In this document: positions 8,453-16,518 of the stretch, one piece after another | How positions within the stretch are numbered: position 1 is the first letter of the stretch | How the letters are laid out: every line of letters starts with the position of its first letter | NCBI RefSeq assembly: GCF_004362405.1 | Contig: NZ_SNXE01000002.1 | Coordinates: 62,001 to 126,000 of the forward strand | DNA: 64,000 nucleotides | Origin: Roseateles asaccharophilus | GTDB taxonomy: Bacteria; Pseudomonadota; Gammaproteobacteria; Burkholderiales; Burkholderiaceae_C | Direction: 5' to 3' | Made by a program: the position numbers and the translations under genes | Notes under the pieces: model-generated | Seen by the model: the letters and a program-made list of their open reading frames with translations, nothing else | Database searches by the model: none | What the model was told of the DNA's origin: nothing

Positions 8453-8488
8453 AGGGCGCCCGACTAGCTGGTCGCGGCGCCCTTTTTG
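8453..8488 (+). terminator. Intrinsic terminator after etfA
   Basis: AGGGCGCC (8453-8460) pairs with GGCGCCCT (8476-8483) across a 15-base loop and runs into TTTTT. It ends the etfBA transcript. The acyl-CoA dehydrogenase gene begins only 17 bases further on, so readthrough probably feeds it. Confidence 0.75.
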
Positions 8489-8504
8489 TATCTGGAGACA
8501 AGCC

Positions 8505-10298
8505 ATGACATACCGCGCCCCCGTCAAAGACATGCTGTTCAATATGCAGGAGCTCGCCGGCCTGCAGACCCTGGCCGAGCAGATTCCGGCCTTTGCCGAC
8601 TACGGTCCCGAGACCGCCCAGGCCGTGCTGGAGGAGTGCGCCAAGCTCAACGAGGACGTGATCGCCCCGCTGAATGTGGAAGGCGACCGCAACCCCTCCT
8701 ACTGGAAGGACGGTCAGGTCTTCGCTACGCCCGGCTTCAAGGAGGCCTTCCGCCAGTTCGCCGAAGGCGGCTGGCAGGGCCTGCAGCACCCGGCCGACTT
8801 CGGCGGCCAGGGCCTGCCCAAGACCATCGGCGCGGCCTGCGGCGAGATGATCAACAGCGCCAACCTCAGCTTCGCCCTGTGCCCGCTGCTGACCGATGGC
8901 GCCATCGAGGCCCTGCTGACCGCGGGCAGCGAGGAGCAGAAGGCCACCTTCATCCCCAAGCTGATCGACGGCAGCTGGACCGGCACCATGAACCTGACCG
9001 AGCCCCAGGCCGGTTCGGACCTGGCCCTGGTGCGCACCCGCGCCGAGCCGCAGGGTGATGGGACCTACAAGATCTTCGGCACCAAGATCTTCATCACCTG
9101 GGGTGAGCACGATATGGCCGAGAACATCGTCCACCTCGTGCTGGCCCGCGTGGCCGGCGCGCCGGAAGGCGTCAAGGGCATCAGCCTCTTCATCGTGCCC
9201 AAGTTCCTGCTCAACGCCGACGGCACGCCGGGCGCGCGCAACGATGTGCACTGCGTCTCCATCGAGCACAAGATGGGCATCAAGGCCAGCCCCACGGCCG
9301 TGCTGCAGTTCGGCGACCATGGCGGCGCCATCGGCACCCTGATCGGCGAGGAGAACCGCGGCCTGGAGTACATGTTCATCATGATGAACGCCGCCCGCTT
9401 CGGCGTGGGCGTGCAGGGCATCGCGGTGGCCGACCGGGCCTACCAGAAGGCCACGCAATACGCCCGCGACCGCGTGCAGTCGCGTCCGGTGGACGGCTCC
9501 ATCAAGGCCAGCGCGCCCATCATCCACCACCCGGATGTGCGCCGCATGCTGATGACCATGCGCGCCCTCACCGAGGGCAGCCGCGCCATGGCCATCACCG
9601 CCGCCGCGGCCTATGACGCGGCCCACCACCACCCGGACCCCGAGACCCGCCAGCAGAACCAGGCTTTCTACGAGTTCATGGTGCCCCTGGTGAAGGGCTA
9701 CAGCACCGAGATGAGCCTGGAGGTCACGGACCTGGGCGTGCAGATCCACGGCGGCATGGGCTTCATCGAGGAAACCGGCGCGGCCCAGTACTACCGCGAT
9801 GCCAAGATCCTGACCATCTATGAGGGCACGACCGCCATCCAGGCCAATGACCTGGTCGGTCGCAAGACCGTGCGCGATGGCGGCCAGCTGGCGCGCGCCA
9901 TCGCCGGCCAGATCGAGGCCACCGAGGGCCTGCTGGCCGCGCGCGACAGCGCCGCCGCCAAGTCGGTGCTCAAGCGCCTGCGCGCCGCGCGCGAGGCCTA
10001 CCTCGAGGTGGTGGACTTCATCGTGCGCGAGGCCAAGAGCAACCCCAACGCTGCCTTTGCCGGCTCGGTGCCCTATCTGATGCTGGCCGGCAATCTGGTG
10101 GCCGGCTGGCAGCTGGCGCGCGCCCTGATCGTGGCCGAGGACAAGCTGGCCGCGGGCGAGGACGCGGACTTCATGGCCGCCAAGATCGCCACCGCACGCT
10201 TTTACGCCGAGCACATCCTTAGCCGTGCCGGCGCCGCGCGCGAGGCCATCGTGGAGGGCGCCGAGAGCGTCACCGCCCTGGCCCTGGACGCCTTCTGA
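8505..10298 (+). CDS. Acyl-CoA dehydrogenase, large DmdC-like subfamily
   Basis: This flavoenzyme introduces a C2-C3 double bond into an acyl-CoA thioester and passes electrons to ETF. At 597 residues it is about 200 longer than classic acyl-CoA dehydrogenases. It has the N-terminal extension (MTYRAPVKDMLF) and C-terminal helical domain of the subfamily that includes 3-methylmercaptopropionyl-CoA dehydrogenase DmdC. The FAD/substrate motif MNLTEPQAGSDLA is near 165-177. The catalytic base is Glu440 in IYEGTTAIQ. ATG follows TGGAGA. Placement directly after etfBA fits electron donation to that ETF. The exact substrate cannot be read; a medium or long acyl-CoA is as likely as methylmercaptopropionyl-CoA. 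Confidence 0.88.
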   Translation: MTYRAPVKDMLFNMQELAGLQTLAEQIPAFADYGPETAQAVLEECAKLNEDVIAPLNVEGDRNPSYWKDGQVFATPGFKEAFRQFAEGGWQGLQHPADFGGQGLPKTIGAACGEMINSANLSFALCPLLTDGAIEALLTAGSEEQKATFIPKLIDGSWTGTMNLTEPQAGSDLALVRTRAEPQGDGTYKIFGTKIFITWGEHDMAENIVHLVLARVAGAPEGVKGISLFIVPKFLLNADGTPGARNDVHCVSIEHKMGIKASPTAVLQFGDHGGAIGTLIGEENRGLEYMFIMMNAARFGVGVQGIAVADRAYQKATQYARDRVQSRPVDGSIKASAPIIHHPDVRRMLMTMRALTEGSRAMAITAAAAYDAAHHHPDPETRQQNQAFYEFMVPLVKGYSTEMSLEVTDLGVQIHGGMGFIEETGAAQYYRDAKILTIYEGTTAIQANDLVGRKTVRDGGQLARAIAGQIEATEGLLAARDSAAAKSVLKRLRAAREAYLEVVDFIVREAKSNPNAAFAGSVPYLMLAGNLVAGWQLARALIVAEDKLAAGEDADFMAAKIATARFYAEHILSRAGAAREAIVEGAESVTALALDAF

Positions 10299-10334
10299 CC
10301 CCCGCACATTTCAATACCGAGAACGGAGACCCGC

Positions 10335-11288
10335 GTGGCCCTGCCTCCCATCCTGCAGAACCTGCCCCTGCCCATCATCGGCTCGCCCCTGTTCATCATC
10401 AGCAATCCCAAGCTGGTGATCGAGCAGTGCAAGGCCGGCGTGGTGGGCTCCATGCCCGCGCTCAACGCCCGTCCGGCCGAACAGCTGGACGAGTGGCTGG
10501 CCGAGATCACCGAGACCCTGGCGGCCTATAACAAGGCCAATCCCGACAAGCCGGCCGCGCCCTTCGCGATCAACCAGATCGTGCACAAGAGCAATGACCG
10601 GCTCGAGCACGACATGGCCCTGTGTGCCAAGTACAAGGTGCCCATCATCATCACCTCGCTGGGCGCGCGCGAGGATGTGAACGCGGCCGTGCACGGCTGG
10701 GGCGGCGTGGTGCTGCACGACATCATCAACAACAAGTTCGCCAAGAAGGCCATCGAGAAGGGCGCCGACGGCCTGATCGCCGTGGCCGCGGGTGCGGGCG
10801 GCCACGCGGGTGTGAAGAGCCCGTTTGCGCTGATCCAGGAGATCCGCGAATGGTTCGACGGCCCCCTGGCGCTCTCGGGCTCCATCGCCAGCGGCGACGC
10901 GGTGCTGGCCGCCCAGGCCATGGGCGCGGACTTTGCCTATATCGGCTCCGCCTTCATCGCCACCGAGGAGGCGCGCGCCGCCGAGGCCTACAAGCAGATG
11001 ATCGTGGCCAGCGATAGCGACGACATCGTCTACAGCAATCTCTTCACTGGCGTGCACGGCAACTATCTGCGCGGCTCCATCGAGGCCGCCGGCATGGACC
11101 CGGACAATCTGCCCGAGGGTGATGTGAAGACCATGAACTTCGGCGGCGGCTCGGCCAAGGCCTGGAAGGACATCTGGGGCAGCGGCCAGGGCATTGGCGC
11201 CATCCGCGAGGTGGTGCCGGCCCGGGTGCTGGTGGAACGTCTGGCGCGCGAGTACCAGGCCGCACGCCGCAGGCTGGCCCTGGGCTGA
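10335..11288 (+). CDS. Nitronate monooxygenase / 2-nitropropane dioxygenase family flavoprotein
   Basis: This is a 317-residue TIM-barrel FMN protein of the NPD family. Members oxidise alkyl nitronates, act as NADH:quinone reductases, or have unknown roles. Visible landmarks are the N-terminal PIIGSPLFIISNPKLV, the FAINQIV strand near 78, the GADGLIAVAAGAGGHAG stretch near 145-160, and the phosphate-binding LSGSIASGDAV and GADFAYIGSAF segments. A GTG start at 10335 follows GGAGA. It lies 36 bases after the acyl-CoA dehydrogenase on the same strand, so it is likely part of that operon. Its role in acyl-CoA metabolism is not established. A strong terminator follows. Confidence 0.85.
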   Translation: MALPPILQNLPLPIIGSPLFIISNPKLVIEQCKAGVVGSMPALNARPAEQLDEWLAEITETLAAYNKANPDKPAAPFAINQIVHKSNDRLEHDMALCAKYKVPIIITSLGAREDVNAAVHGWGGVVLHDIINNKFAKKAIEKGADGLIAVAAGAGGHAGVKSPFALIQEIREWFDGPLALSGSIASGDAVLAAQAMGADFAYIGSAFIATEEARAAEAYKQMIVASDSDDIVYSNLFTGVHGNYLRGSIEAAGMDPDNLPEGDVKTMNFGGGSAKAWKDIWGSGQGIGAIREVVPARVLVERLAREYQAARRRLALG

Positions 11289-11314
11289 GGCAAAGCGCGC
11301 AGCGCATCAAAATG

Positions 11315-11346
11315 AACAAGCCGCCCCTCGGGGCGGCTTGTTGCTT
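11315..11346. terminator. Bidirectional intrinsic terminator
   Basis: AACAAGCCGCCCC (11315-11327) pairs base for base with GGGGCGGCTTGTT (11330-11342). It is flanked by a short T-rich tail on the plus side and AAAATG on the other. It lies between the convergent flavoprotein gene and the minus-strand substrate-binding protein gene, so it can serve both. Confidence 0.75.
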
Positions 11347-11381
11347 TGGGCTGCGGCTCGCGGATGCGAGCCGACGCGGCC

Positions 11382-12962
11382 TTACTTCACATTGGTGAAG
11401 CGGGCCTCGGGACGGTCATCGGAGCGATGGACCGTGGACACATTCTTCTTCATGGCCCAGGGACGAACCTGGTGGTGGACGGGGATGAAGAAGTGCTCGT
11501 CGCGGATGCGCAGCAGGGCCTCGCGCAGCAGGGCGTTGCGCTTGTTGACGTCGCCCTCCACCTTGATCGCATCGGTCAGCTGGTCCAGCTTGGCATCGCT
11601 GATGCGGAAGTAGTTCCAGTTGCCATCAGGTCCCGTGGTCTTGGTGCGAGCCAGGGACTGGATGGTGTAGAGCGCGTCATAGGTGGGCACACCCCAGCCG
11701 AACAGGAAGAGCTGGTGCTCGAAGCCCTGGACCTTGGGGCTGAAGGTGGTCATGGGCTCGGTCTGGAGCTTGGCCTTCACGCCGATACGGGCCCACATGG
11801 CCACCACGGCCTGGCAGATTTCCTCGTCGTTGACGTAGCGGTTGTTGGGGCAGTTCAGCGGCACCTCGAAGCCGTCCGCGTAGCCCGCTTCGGCCAGCAG
11901 CTTCTTGGCCTTTTCGGGATCGGCCTTGGCGGGGGTGTCGATATCGGCCGTGTGGCCGTTGACGCCGGGAGCCACCATGAGGGCGGCCGGTGCCGAGAGG
12001 CCGCGCATGATGGCGCGCTTGATGGCTTCGCGATCAATGGCCACCGACAGGGCTTCACGCACGCGCTTGTCCTTGAAGGGGTTCTTGCCCTTGATATTGG
12101 AGCCGCGGATCTCATCGCTGCCCTGATCCATGGCGAAGAAGATGGTGCGAACCTCATTGCCTTCCATGATGGCAATCTTGGGGTCGGCCCTGAGCTTGGC
12201 CACGTCCTGCGTAGGCAGGTCGGTCAGCAGATCCACCTCACCCGACAGCAGGGCGGCCACGCGGGTCGCGTCCGACTTGATGGGCGAGTAGGTCACGCTG
12301 TCCACATTGCTGGCATTGGCGGCATCCCACCAGTCCTTGTTGGCCACCATGCTGATCTTCTGATCGGGCTGCCAGCCAGTGATCTTGTAGGGGCCCGTGC
12401 CATTGGTGTTGCGGGTGGCAAAGGTCTCTTCCTTGACCTTCACGTCCGGCAGGTTCACCGACTTGTTCTTTTCCGCCCAGCTCTTGCTGACCATGCGGAA
12501 GTCGATGATGTTGCGCAGCAGGATGGGGTTGGGGGCCGACAGGATGAAGTCCACCGTGTGGCTGTCGATCTTCTTGATCTCGCTGATGCCGTTCACATAG
12601 GCCTGCATGGTGCCCTGGGGCTGCTTGATGCGGGCGAAGGAGAACAGCACATCGTCGGCCGTGAACGGCGAGCCATCATGGAACTTGACGCCACGGCGCA
12701 GCTCGAAGCGCACCTGCGTGGGGCTGATCTGGGTCCACTTGGTGGCCAGGGCCGGCTCAATCTGGTATGTCTTGCCGTAGCGGGTCAGGCCTTCATAGGC
12801 GTGGGCCAGGATGGCGCTGGTGGTGCCGTGGTTCTGCGAGTGGGGGTCCAGGGTCAGGACGTCGTTCTGGGCGGCCCAGTGCAGGGGGGCGGCCTGGACG
12901 GCGGCTGCGGTCAGCAGACCCAGGACGAGAGACAGCGCGCTGCGCTTGAACTTGTGGTTCAT
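11382..12962 (-). CDS. Peptide-type ABC transporter substrate-binding protein, copy A
   Basis: This is a periplasmic solute-binding protein of family 5 (DppA/OppA type), 526 residues. The N terminus is a Sec signal peptide (MNHKFKRSALSLVLGLLTAAAVQA, cleavage after about residue 24). Then come the mature start APLHWAAQNDVLTLDPHS and the family signature region RFELRRGVKFHDGSPFTADDV. The conserved KNPFKDKRVREALSVAIDRE lies in the second lobe. The ATG is preceded by an excellent GGAGGTAA. It is an ungapped paralogue of the upstream gene at 13100-14680, roughly 70% identical by eye. No permease or ATPase genes are near. The ligand, likely an oligopeptide or related cation, cannot be told. Confidence 0.92.
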   Translation of the reverse strand: MNHKFKRSALSLVLGLLTAAAVQAAPLHWAAQNDVLTLDPHSQNHGTTSAILAHAYEGLTRYGKTYQIEPALATKWTQISPTQVRFELRRGVKFHDGSPFTADDVLFSFARIKQPQGTMQAYVNGISEIKKIDSHTVDFILSAPNPILLRNIIDFRMVSKSWAEKNKSVNLPDVKVKEETFATRNTNGTGPYKITGWQPDQKISMVANKDWWDAANASNVDSVTYSPIKSDATRVAALLSGEVDLLTDLPTQDVAKLRADPKIAIMEGNEVRTIFFAMDQGSDEIRGSNIKGKNPFKDKRVREALSVAIDREAIKRAIMRGLSAPAALMVAPGVNGHTADIDTPAKADPEKAKKLLAEAGYADGFEVPLNCPNNRYVNDEEICQAVVAMWARIGVKAKLQTEPMTTFSPKVQGFEHQLFLFGWGVPTYDALYTIQSLARTKTTGPDGNWNYFRISDAKLDQLTDAIKVEGDVNKRNALLREALLRIRDEHFFIPVHHQVRPWAMKKNVSTVHRSDDRPEARFTNVK

Positions 12963-13030
12963 GAGTTACCTCCGTGAAATGCCTAGCCGGACATGGTAGC
13001 CCGAGCCCGTGGGAGGTTTTCTCATGGCTT

Positions 13031-13052
13031 GCCCGGGGCGATAGCCCCGGGC
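13031..13052. other. GC-rich intergenic hairpin between the two substrate-binding protein genes
   Basis: GCCCGGGGC (13031-13039) pairs with GCCCCGGGC (13044-13052) across a GATA loop. No T-run follows on either strand, so it is not a standard terminator. On the minus strand it lies in the mRNA between copy B and copy A and could stabilise the upstream message or attenuate. Confidence 0.5.
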
Positions 13053-13099
13053 TTCAGAAGGCCATTCGCACAGCGTCGCGCATGGCCTTCCGACGTGCC

Positions 13100-14680
13100 T
13101 TAACGGATATTGGTGAAACGAGCCTCCGGGCGATCATCCGAGCGATGTTCGGTGCTCACGTTGACGCGCATGGCCCAGGGGCGCATCTGGTGGTGCAGGG
13201 GCACGAACAGATGCTCGTCCCGGGTGCGGACCAGGGCTTCACGGATCATGGCATTGCGCTTGGCCATATCGGTCTCGGTCTTCATGGCATCGACCAGCTG
13301 GTCGATGCGCGCATCGCTGACCTTGGAGAAGTTGAAGTTGCCGTCCGCGCCGGTGGTCTTGGTGCGCACCAGGGACTGCAGGGCATATTGCGCGTCGTAG
13401 GTGGCGACGCCCCAGCCCAGCATGTACAACGAGGTGTCGAACTTCTGGAACACCAGGCTGTGCTGGGCCATGGGCTGTGCGACCAGGCGCGCCTTGATGC
13501 CAATCCTGGCCCACATGGCCACCACCGCCTGGCAAACCTCTTCGTCGTTGACGTAGCGGTTGTTGGGGCAGTTCATCTGGATTTCAAAGCCATCGGGGTA
13601 GCCCGCCTCGGCCATCAGCTTCTTGGCCTTGTCCACATCGACCTTGAGGGGCTGGTCGATGTCGGGCGAATGGCCGTTGACGCCCGGCGCCACCATGATG
13701 GCCGCGGGCACGGACAGGCCGCGCATGATGGTGCGCTTGATCGCCTCTCGATCCACCGAGATGTTCAGTGCCTCGCGCACGCGCTTGTCCTTGAAGGGGT
13801 TCTTGCCCTTGACGCTGGAGCCCTTGAGCTCGTCGCTCCCCTGGTCCAGCGCCAGGAAGATGGTGCGAACCTCGGGGCCTTCGACCACCTTGAGCTTGGG
13901 GTCGTTCTTGAGCTTGGCCACGTCCTGGGTCGGCAGGTCGGTCAGCAGGTCCACATCGCCCGAGAGCAGGGCGGCCACGCGGGTCGGGTCGGACTTGATG
14001 GGGAGATAGCTCACCTCGCTGATATTGCTGGCGCGGGCCTTGTCCCACCATTCGGGGTTCTGGACCATGGAGATCTTCTGGTCAGGCTGCCAGCCCGTGA
14101 TCCTGTAGGGACCCGTGCCCATCACATTGCGCGAGGCGAAGTTGTCTTCCTTGGCCTTGTAGTCCTGCGTGCTGGTGGTCTTGTTCTTTTCCGCCCAGGC
14201 CTTGCTCATGATGCGGAAGTCGATGATGTTGCGCAGCAGGATGGGGTTGGGCGCTTCCAGGATCAGGTCGACGGTGTGGTCGTCGATCTTCTTGATCTCC
14301 TTGATGCCGGTCACATAGATCTGCATCGTGCCCTGGGGCTGCTTGATGCGCCCGAAGGAGAAGACCACGTCGTCGGCGGTGAAGGGGGTGCCGTCGTGAA
14401 ACTTCACGCCTTTGCGCAGTTCGAACCGGACCTGGGTCGGGCTGATGTAGGTCCACTTGGTGGCCAGGGCCGGCTCGACCTCGTACTTGTTGTTGTAGCG
14501 GGTCAGGCCCTCGTAGGCATGCATCAGGATCGCATTCGTGGTCGCGTGATTCTGCGAATGCGGGTCCATGGTCAGGATGTCGTTCTGGGCGGCCCAGCGC
14601 AGCGGCACGGCCTGGGCACCGGTGGCGGCCAGCAGGCCCAGGGACAGCGACAGTGCGGCCAGTTTGAACTTGTGAATCAT
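13100..14680 (-). CDS. Peptide-type ABC transporter substrate-binding protein, copy B
   Basis: This is the second family-5 periplasmic binding protein, also 526 residues and alignable without gaps to copy A. Its signal peptide is MIHKFKLAALSLSLGLLAATGAQA, and the mature protein begins VPLRWAAQND. The start at 14680 is chosen because the signal peptide begins there and GGAG lies 14 bases upstream; an upstream in-frame extension to 14959 would precede it with charged, unconserved sequence. Both copies end RSDDRPEARFTN plus two residues. Transcription runs toward copy A, so the two may be co-transcribed. Ligand-contact loops differ (for example around residues 405-420), suggesting divergence of specificity. 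Transport partners are elsewhere. Confidence 0.92.
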   Translation of the reverse strand: MIHKFKLAALSLSLGLLAATGAQAVPLRWAAQNDILTMDPHSQNHATTNAILMHAYEGLTRYNNKYEVEPALATKWTYISPTQVRFELRKGVKFHDGTPFTADDVVFSFGRIKQPQGTMQIYVTGIKEIKKIDDHTVDLILEAPNPILLRNIIDFRIMSKAWAEKNKTTSTQDYKAKEDNFASRNVMGTGPYRITGWQPDQKISMVQNPEWWDKARASNISEVSYLPIKSDPTRVAALLSGDVDLLTDLPTQDVAKLKNDPKLKVVEGPEVRTIFLALDQGSDELKGSSVKGKNPFKDKRVREALNISVDREAIKRTIMRGLSVPAAIMVAPGVNGHSPDIDQPLKVDVDKAKKLMAEAGYPDGFEIQMNCPNNRYVNDEEVCQAVVAMWARIGIKARLVAQPMAQHSLVFQKFDTSLYMLGWGVATYDAQYALQSLVRTKTTGADGNFNFSKVSDARIDQLVDAMKTETDMAKRNAMIREALVRTRDEHLFVPLHHQMRPWAMRVNVSTEHRSDDRPEARFTNIR

Positions 14681-14696
14681 CTTCAGCTCACTCCAT

Positions 14697-14742
14697 GCAG
14701 AGGCAAAGGGGTAGGGAAAATTGATCCTAGTCCCGCCTCTGC
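14697..14742. promoter_or_regulatory. Inverted repeat in the upstream region of copy B
   Basis: GCAGAGGC (14697-14704) and GCCTCTGC (14735-14742) form perfect 8-base arms 30 bases apart. On the minus strand a TAGGAT box (14730-14725) sits between them. The arms could be a dyad operator around the promoter or a leader stem. A third GCCTCT lies at 14748-14753. Confidence 0.3.
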
Positions 14743-14789
14743 CCCATGCCTCTAGTGGCTTGCCCGGGGCTCGCTGGTGCGCCTGTCGC

Positions 14790-15128
14790 TCAGTCTGGCA
14801 TTGACACGGCTTCAAGGCTGGCGTCGCAGCCCGATCCGGCCGAGATCCAGCGCCGTGCCAGGCCTTGCAGCAGGGGGGCGAGTGCGCGGCCCGTGGCACC
14901 TTGCCAGCCCAGCACCTGCTGCGGCTCGCTGAGCATGCCGCAGACATAGCGCCCCGCACGCCAGCGCAGGGCCGTGCACGCGCCGCGGCGGCGCCGGCTG
15001 ATCAGCATGCCCAGCGGGCAGGGCTCCGCCAGGCAGCAGATGCCGCAACCATTGCAGGGCGCGCCCCAGTCAGGCTTGGGCGGCGCCTCGGGATGGATTT
15101 CGATGCGGATCTGGCGCGGCGAGGGCAT
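14790..15128 (-). CDS. Small conserved Cys-cluster protein (YkgJ-like, metal-binding)
   Basis: This is a 112-residue protein with a dense cysteine cluster: Cys25, Cys28, Cys31, Cys32 and Cys37 in the segment CNGCGICCLAEPCPLG, plus Cys51 and Cys63. This C-x2-C-x2-CC-x4-C pattern resembles the zinc/iron-chelating YkgJ/YcgN-type families, in which the cysteines hold an Fe-S cluster or zinc. The C-terminal half is basic with no recognised motif. No signal peptide or membrane segment is seen. It lies between copy B of the substrate-binding proteins and the 2OG oxygenase, all on the minus strand, with an intrinsic terminator from the upstream gene separating it. Function unknown; metal binding is inference from the cysteines. 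Confidence 0.7.
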   Translation of the reverse strand: MPSPRQIRIEIHPEAPPKPDWGAPCNGCGICCLAEPCPLGMLISRRRRGACTALRWRAGRYVCGMLSEPQQVLGWQGATGRALAPLLQGLARRWISAGSGCDASLEAVSMPD

Positions 15129-15164
15129 GGCCCTACTCTAGGGCGAGACGCCGGCGTGCGGGCG

Positions 15165-15192
15165 CAAAAAAGCCGGCCCTTGGGCCGGCTTC
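15165..15192 (-). terminator. Intrinsic terminator of the 2OG oxygenase gene
   Basis: Read on the minus strand, AGCCGGCCC (15190-15182) pairs with GGGCCGGCT (15179-15171) across two bases and is followed by TTTTTT. It lies 20 bases after the oxygenase stop codon and upstream of the Cys-cluster gene, so those two are probably separate transcripts. Confidence 0.8.
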
Positions 15193-15211
15193 TGATGCTG
15201 GGGAGGGGCGC

Positions 15212-16054
15212 TTACTTCTTGACGCCCAGCTCGCGCAGCCGCTCTTCCAGATAGCTGTGTGCGGTGTAGCGCTCCGACAGCACCACGTCCTCGCGCGGGT
15301 GCAGGAACAGGGGCAGGGACACGCGGCTGCGCTTGGCGCCCTCGCCCGTGGGGTTGACCACGCGGTGCTGGGTCGAGGGGTAGTAGCCGCGCGAAGCTTC
15401 CTGCAGCATGTCGCCGATATTGATGATCAGCATGCCGAAGTCGCTGGGCACATCCAGCCACTGACCGTCCTTGGACAGCACCTGCAGGCCCGGCTCGTTG
15501 GCGGCCGGCAGGATGGTCAGCAGATTGATGTCGCCGTGCGCTGCCGCGCGCAGCGAGCCCGCGGGCTCCTGGCCGGTGAGCGGGGGGTAGCGCAGCACAC
15601 GCAGCAGGGTCAGGCGGCTGCCATCAATCATCTGCGACAGCGGCTCGCTGTAGCCGGCGGCAATGTCGGCCGGCGTGTGTTGCTGGACCCAGGACAAGAG
15701 CTGCTGCGCCAGGCGATTGGCCTGGGTGTAGTAGTCCATGGCATCCGCCTTGAGCTGCGCCGGGATGCGGCCCCAGGGGTAGACATGGAAATACTCCTTG
15801 ATGTCCTTCTGGGTGTGACCCTTGGCGGTCTCGGAGATCTCGGTGGAGAAGTAACCGTCCTGGGTCTCGGTGGAGAAGGCGTACTGCTGCTTGTCCGTCC
15901 CATTGAAGAAGTCCAGCCAGTCGGCATAGATCTTCTCAACCAAGGCCTGCTGCAGGGGGTGGTTGATCAGCACCCCGAAGCCGGTTTCGTGCAGGGAACG
16001 GGTGAACTGCTCGGCCGCATCGGCGGCGCGGTAGTCAACGACTTTGACTTGCAT
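15212..16054 (-). CDS. 2-oxoglutarate/Fe(II)-dependent dioxygenase, isopenicillin-N-synthase-like
   Basis: This is a 280-residue cytosolic oxygenase of the plant-type 2OG-Fe(II) superfamily, with the N-terminal DIOX_N region (VVDYRAAD...GFGVLINHPL). The iron triad is His173 and Asp175 in AAHGDINLLT and His230 in STQHRVVNP. Arg244 and Ser246 (RSRVS) form the RxS motif that binds 2-oxoglutarate. The start ATG follows an AGGAGAG ribosome binding site. The gene is divergent from odhA across 464 bases holding two palindromes. Substrates of bacterial members range from amino acids to secondary metabolites, so no substrate is assigned. Sharing a control region with 2-oxoglutarate dehydrogenase is suggestive but unproven. 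Confidence 0.85.
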   Translation of the reverse strand: MQVKVVDYRAADAAEQFTRSLHETGFGVLINHPLQQALVEKIYADWLDFFNGTDKQQYAFSTETQDGYFSTEISETAKGHTQKDIKEYFHVYPWGRIPAQLKADAMDYYTQANRLAQQLLSWVQQHTPADIAAGYSEPLSQMIDGSRLTLLRVLRYPPLTGQEPAGSLRAAAHGDINLLTILPAANEPGLQVLSKDGQWLDVPSDFGMLIINIGDMLQEASRGYYPSTQHRVVNPTGEGAKRSRVSLPLFLHPREDVVLSERYTAHSYLEERLRELGVKK

Positions 16055-16145
16055 GGGAACTCTCCTGAACGTCCCGACGCCGGGCCATTCAATCGCGGGG
16101 CCCTGGCGCGTGCAGGCGGCAGTCTAGGGGAGGGGACGGGAATTC

Positions 16146-16157
16146 GCAAACGTTTGC
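16146..16157. promoter_or_regulatory. LacI/PurR-type palindrome GCAAACGTTTGC
   Basis: This is a perfect 12-base palindrome with central CG, the hallmark of LacI-family operators. The E. coli PurR box (CGCAAACGTTTGCG) is nearly the same sequence. It lies 92 bases upstream of the oxygenase start, where an operator would overlap or flank its promoter. No LacI-family regulator gene is in the window. Confidence 0.5.
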
Positions 16158-16201
16158 AGATCAAGGCGGTGCCTTGGGGTTTCCTGCGGTTTCATGACAG
16201 G

Positions 16202-16227
16202 GTGCGATGTTCGTGCGAAATTCGCAC
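16202..16227. promoter_or_regulatory. 15-base inverted repeat with an extra half-site
   Basis: GTGCGAA (16213-16219) and TTCGCAC (16221-16227) are perfect arms around a single A. A third GTGCGA at 16202-16207 lies one helical turn (11 bases) upstream in direct orientation. The arrangement suggests a protein-binding site, possibly cooperative, for the oxygenase gene, odhA or both. I do not recognise the regulator. Confidence 0.4.
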
Positions 16228-16518
16228 CAAAATGAAGGCGGCAAGACGGGCTTGCTGGGCCGCCATGTGCATGGGGGCGCTGCGGTGTGGGAGGCCTATG
16301 TGGCATATGCACGCCGCGCCCTGATACAGCTCAAAGCGCGGCGTCGTTTCGGCCGGCAGTGCTAAAGTCCGGGCCCGAGAGATATTTTTGGTCCTTCCCG
16401 TCCCCTTTTCTGGCAACAGTCAAGGCGGGTCGCAATCCGCCAACCGGTCGAGCCGTGTCGCGGAAGGTTTTGTAACCAGCCAACAGCCTTGGAAACCGGG
16501 GCAGAAGGTGAGCGAGAG

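Larger units (their letters stand above)
16055..16518. other. 464-base divergent intergenic region between the 2OG oxygenase gene and odhA
   Basis: This is the only gene-free stretch over 300 bases. It holds the minus-strand oxygenase leader, a LacI-type palindrome (16146-16157) and a 15-base inverted repeat (16213-16227). A weak TAAAGT box (16363-16368) could be the odhA -10, though no -35 is convincing. It also has an A/T-rich patch (16381-16392) and GGCGG/CCGCC arms near 16424-16440. Short open frames here have no ribosome binding site and atypical composition, so I see no gene. Confidence 0.6.

Noticed and set aside
11346-12977. 543-codon plus-strand frame opposite binding protein copy A, and a similar one opposite copy B (12974-14755)
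   Set aside because: They are antisense shadows. The minus-strand proteins have signal peptides, good ribosome binding sites and family motifs.
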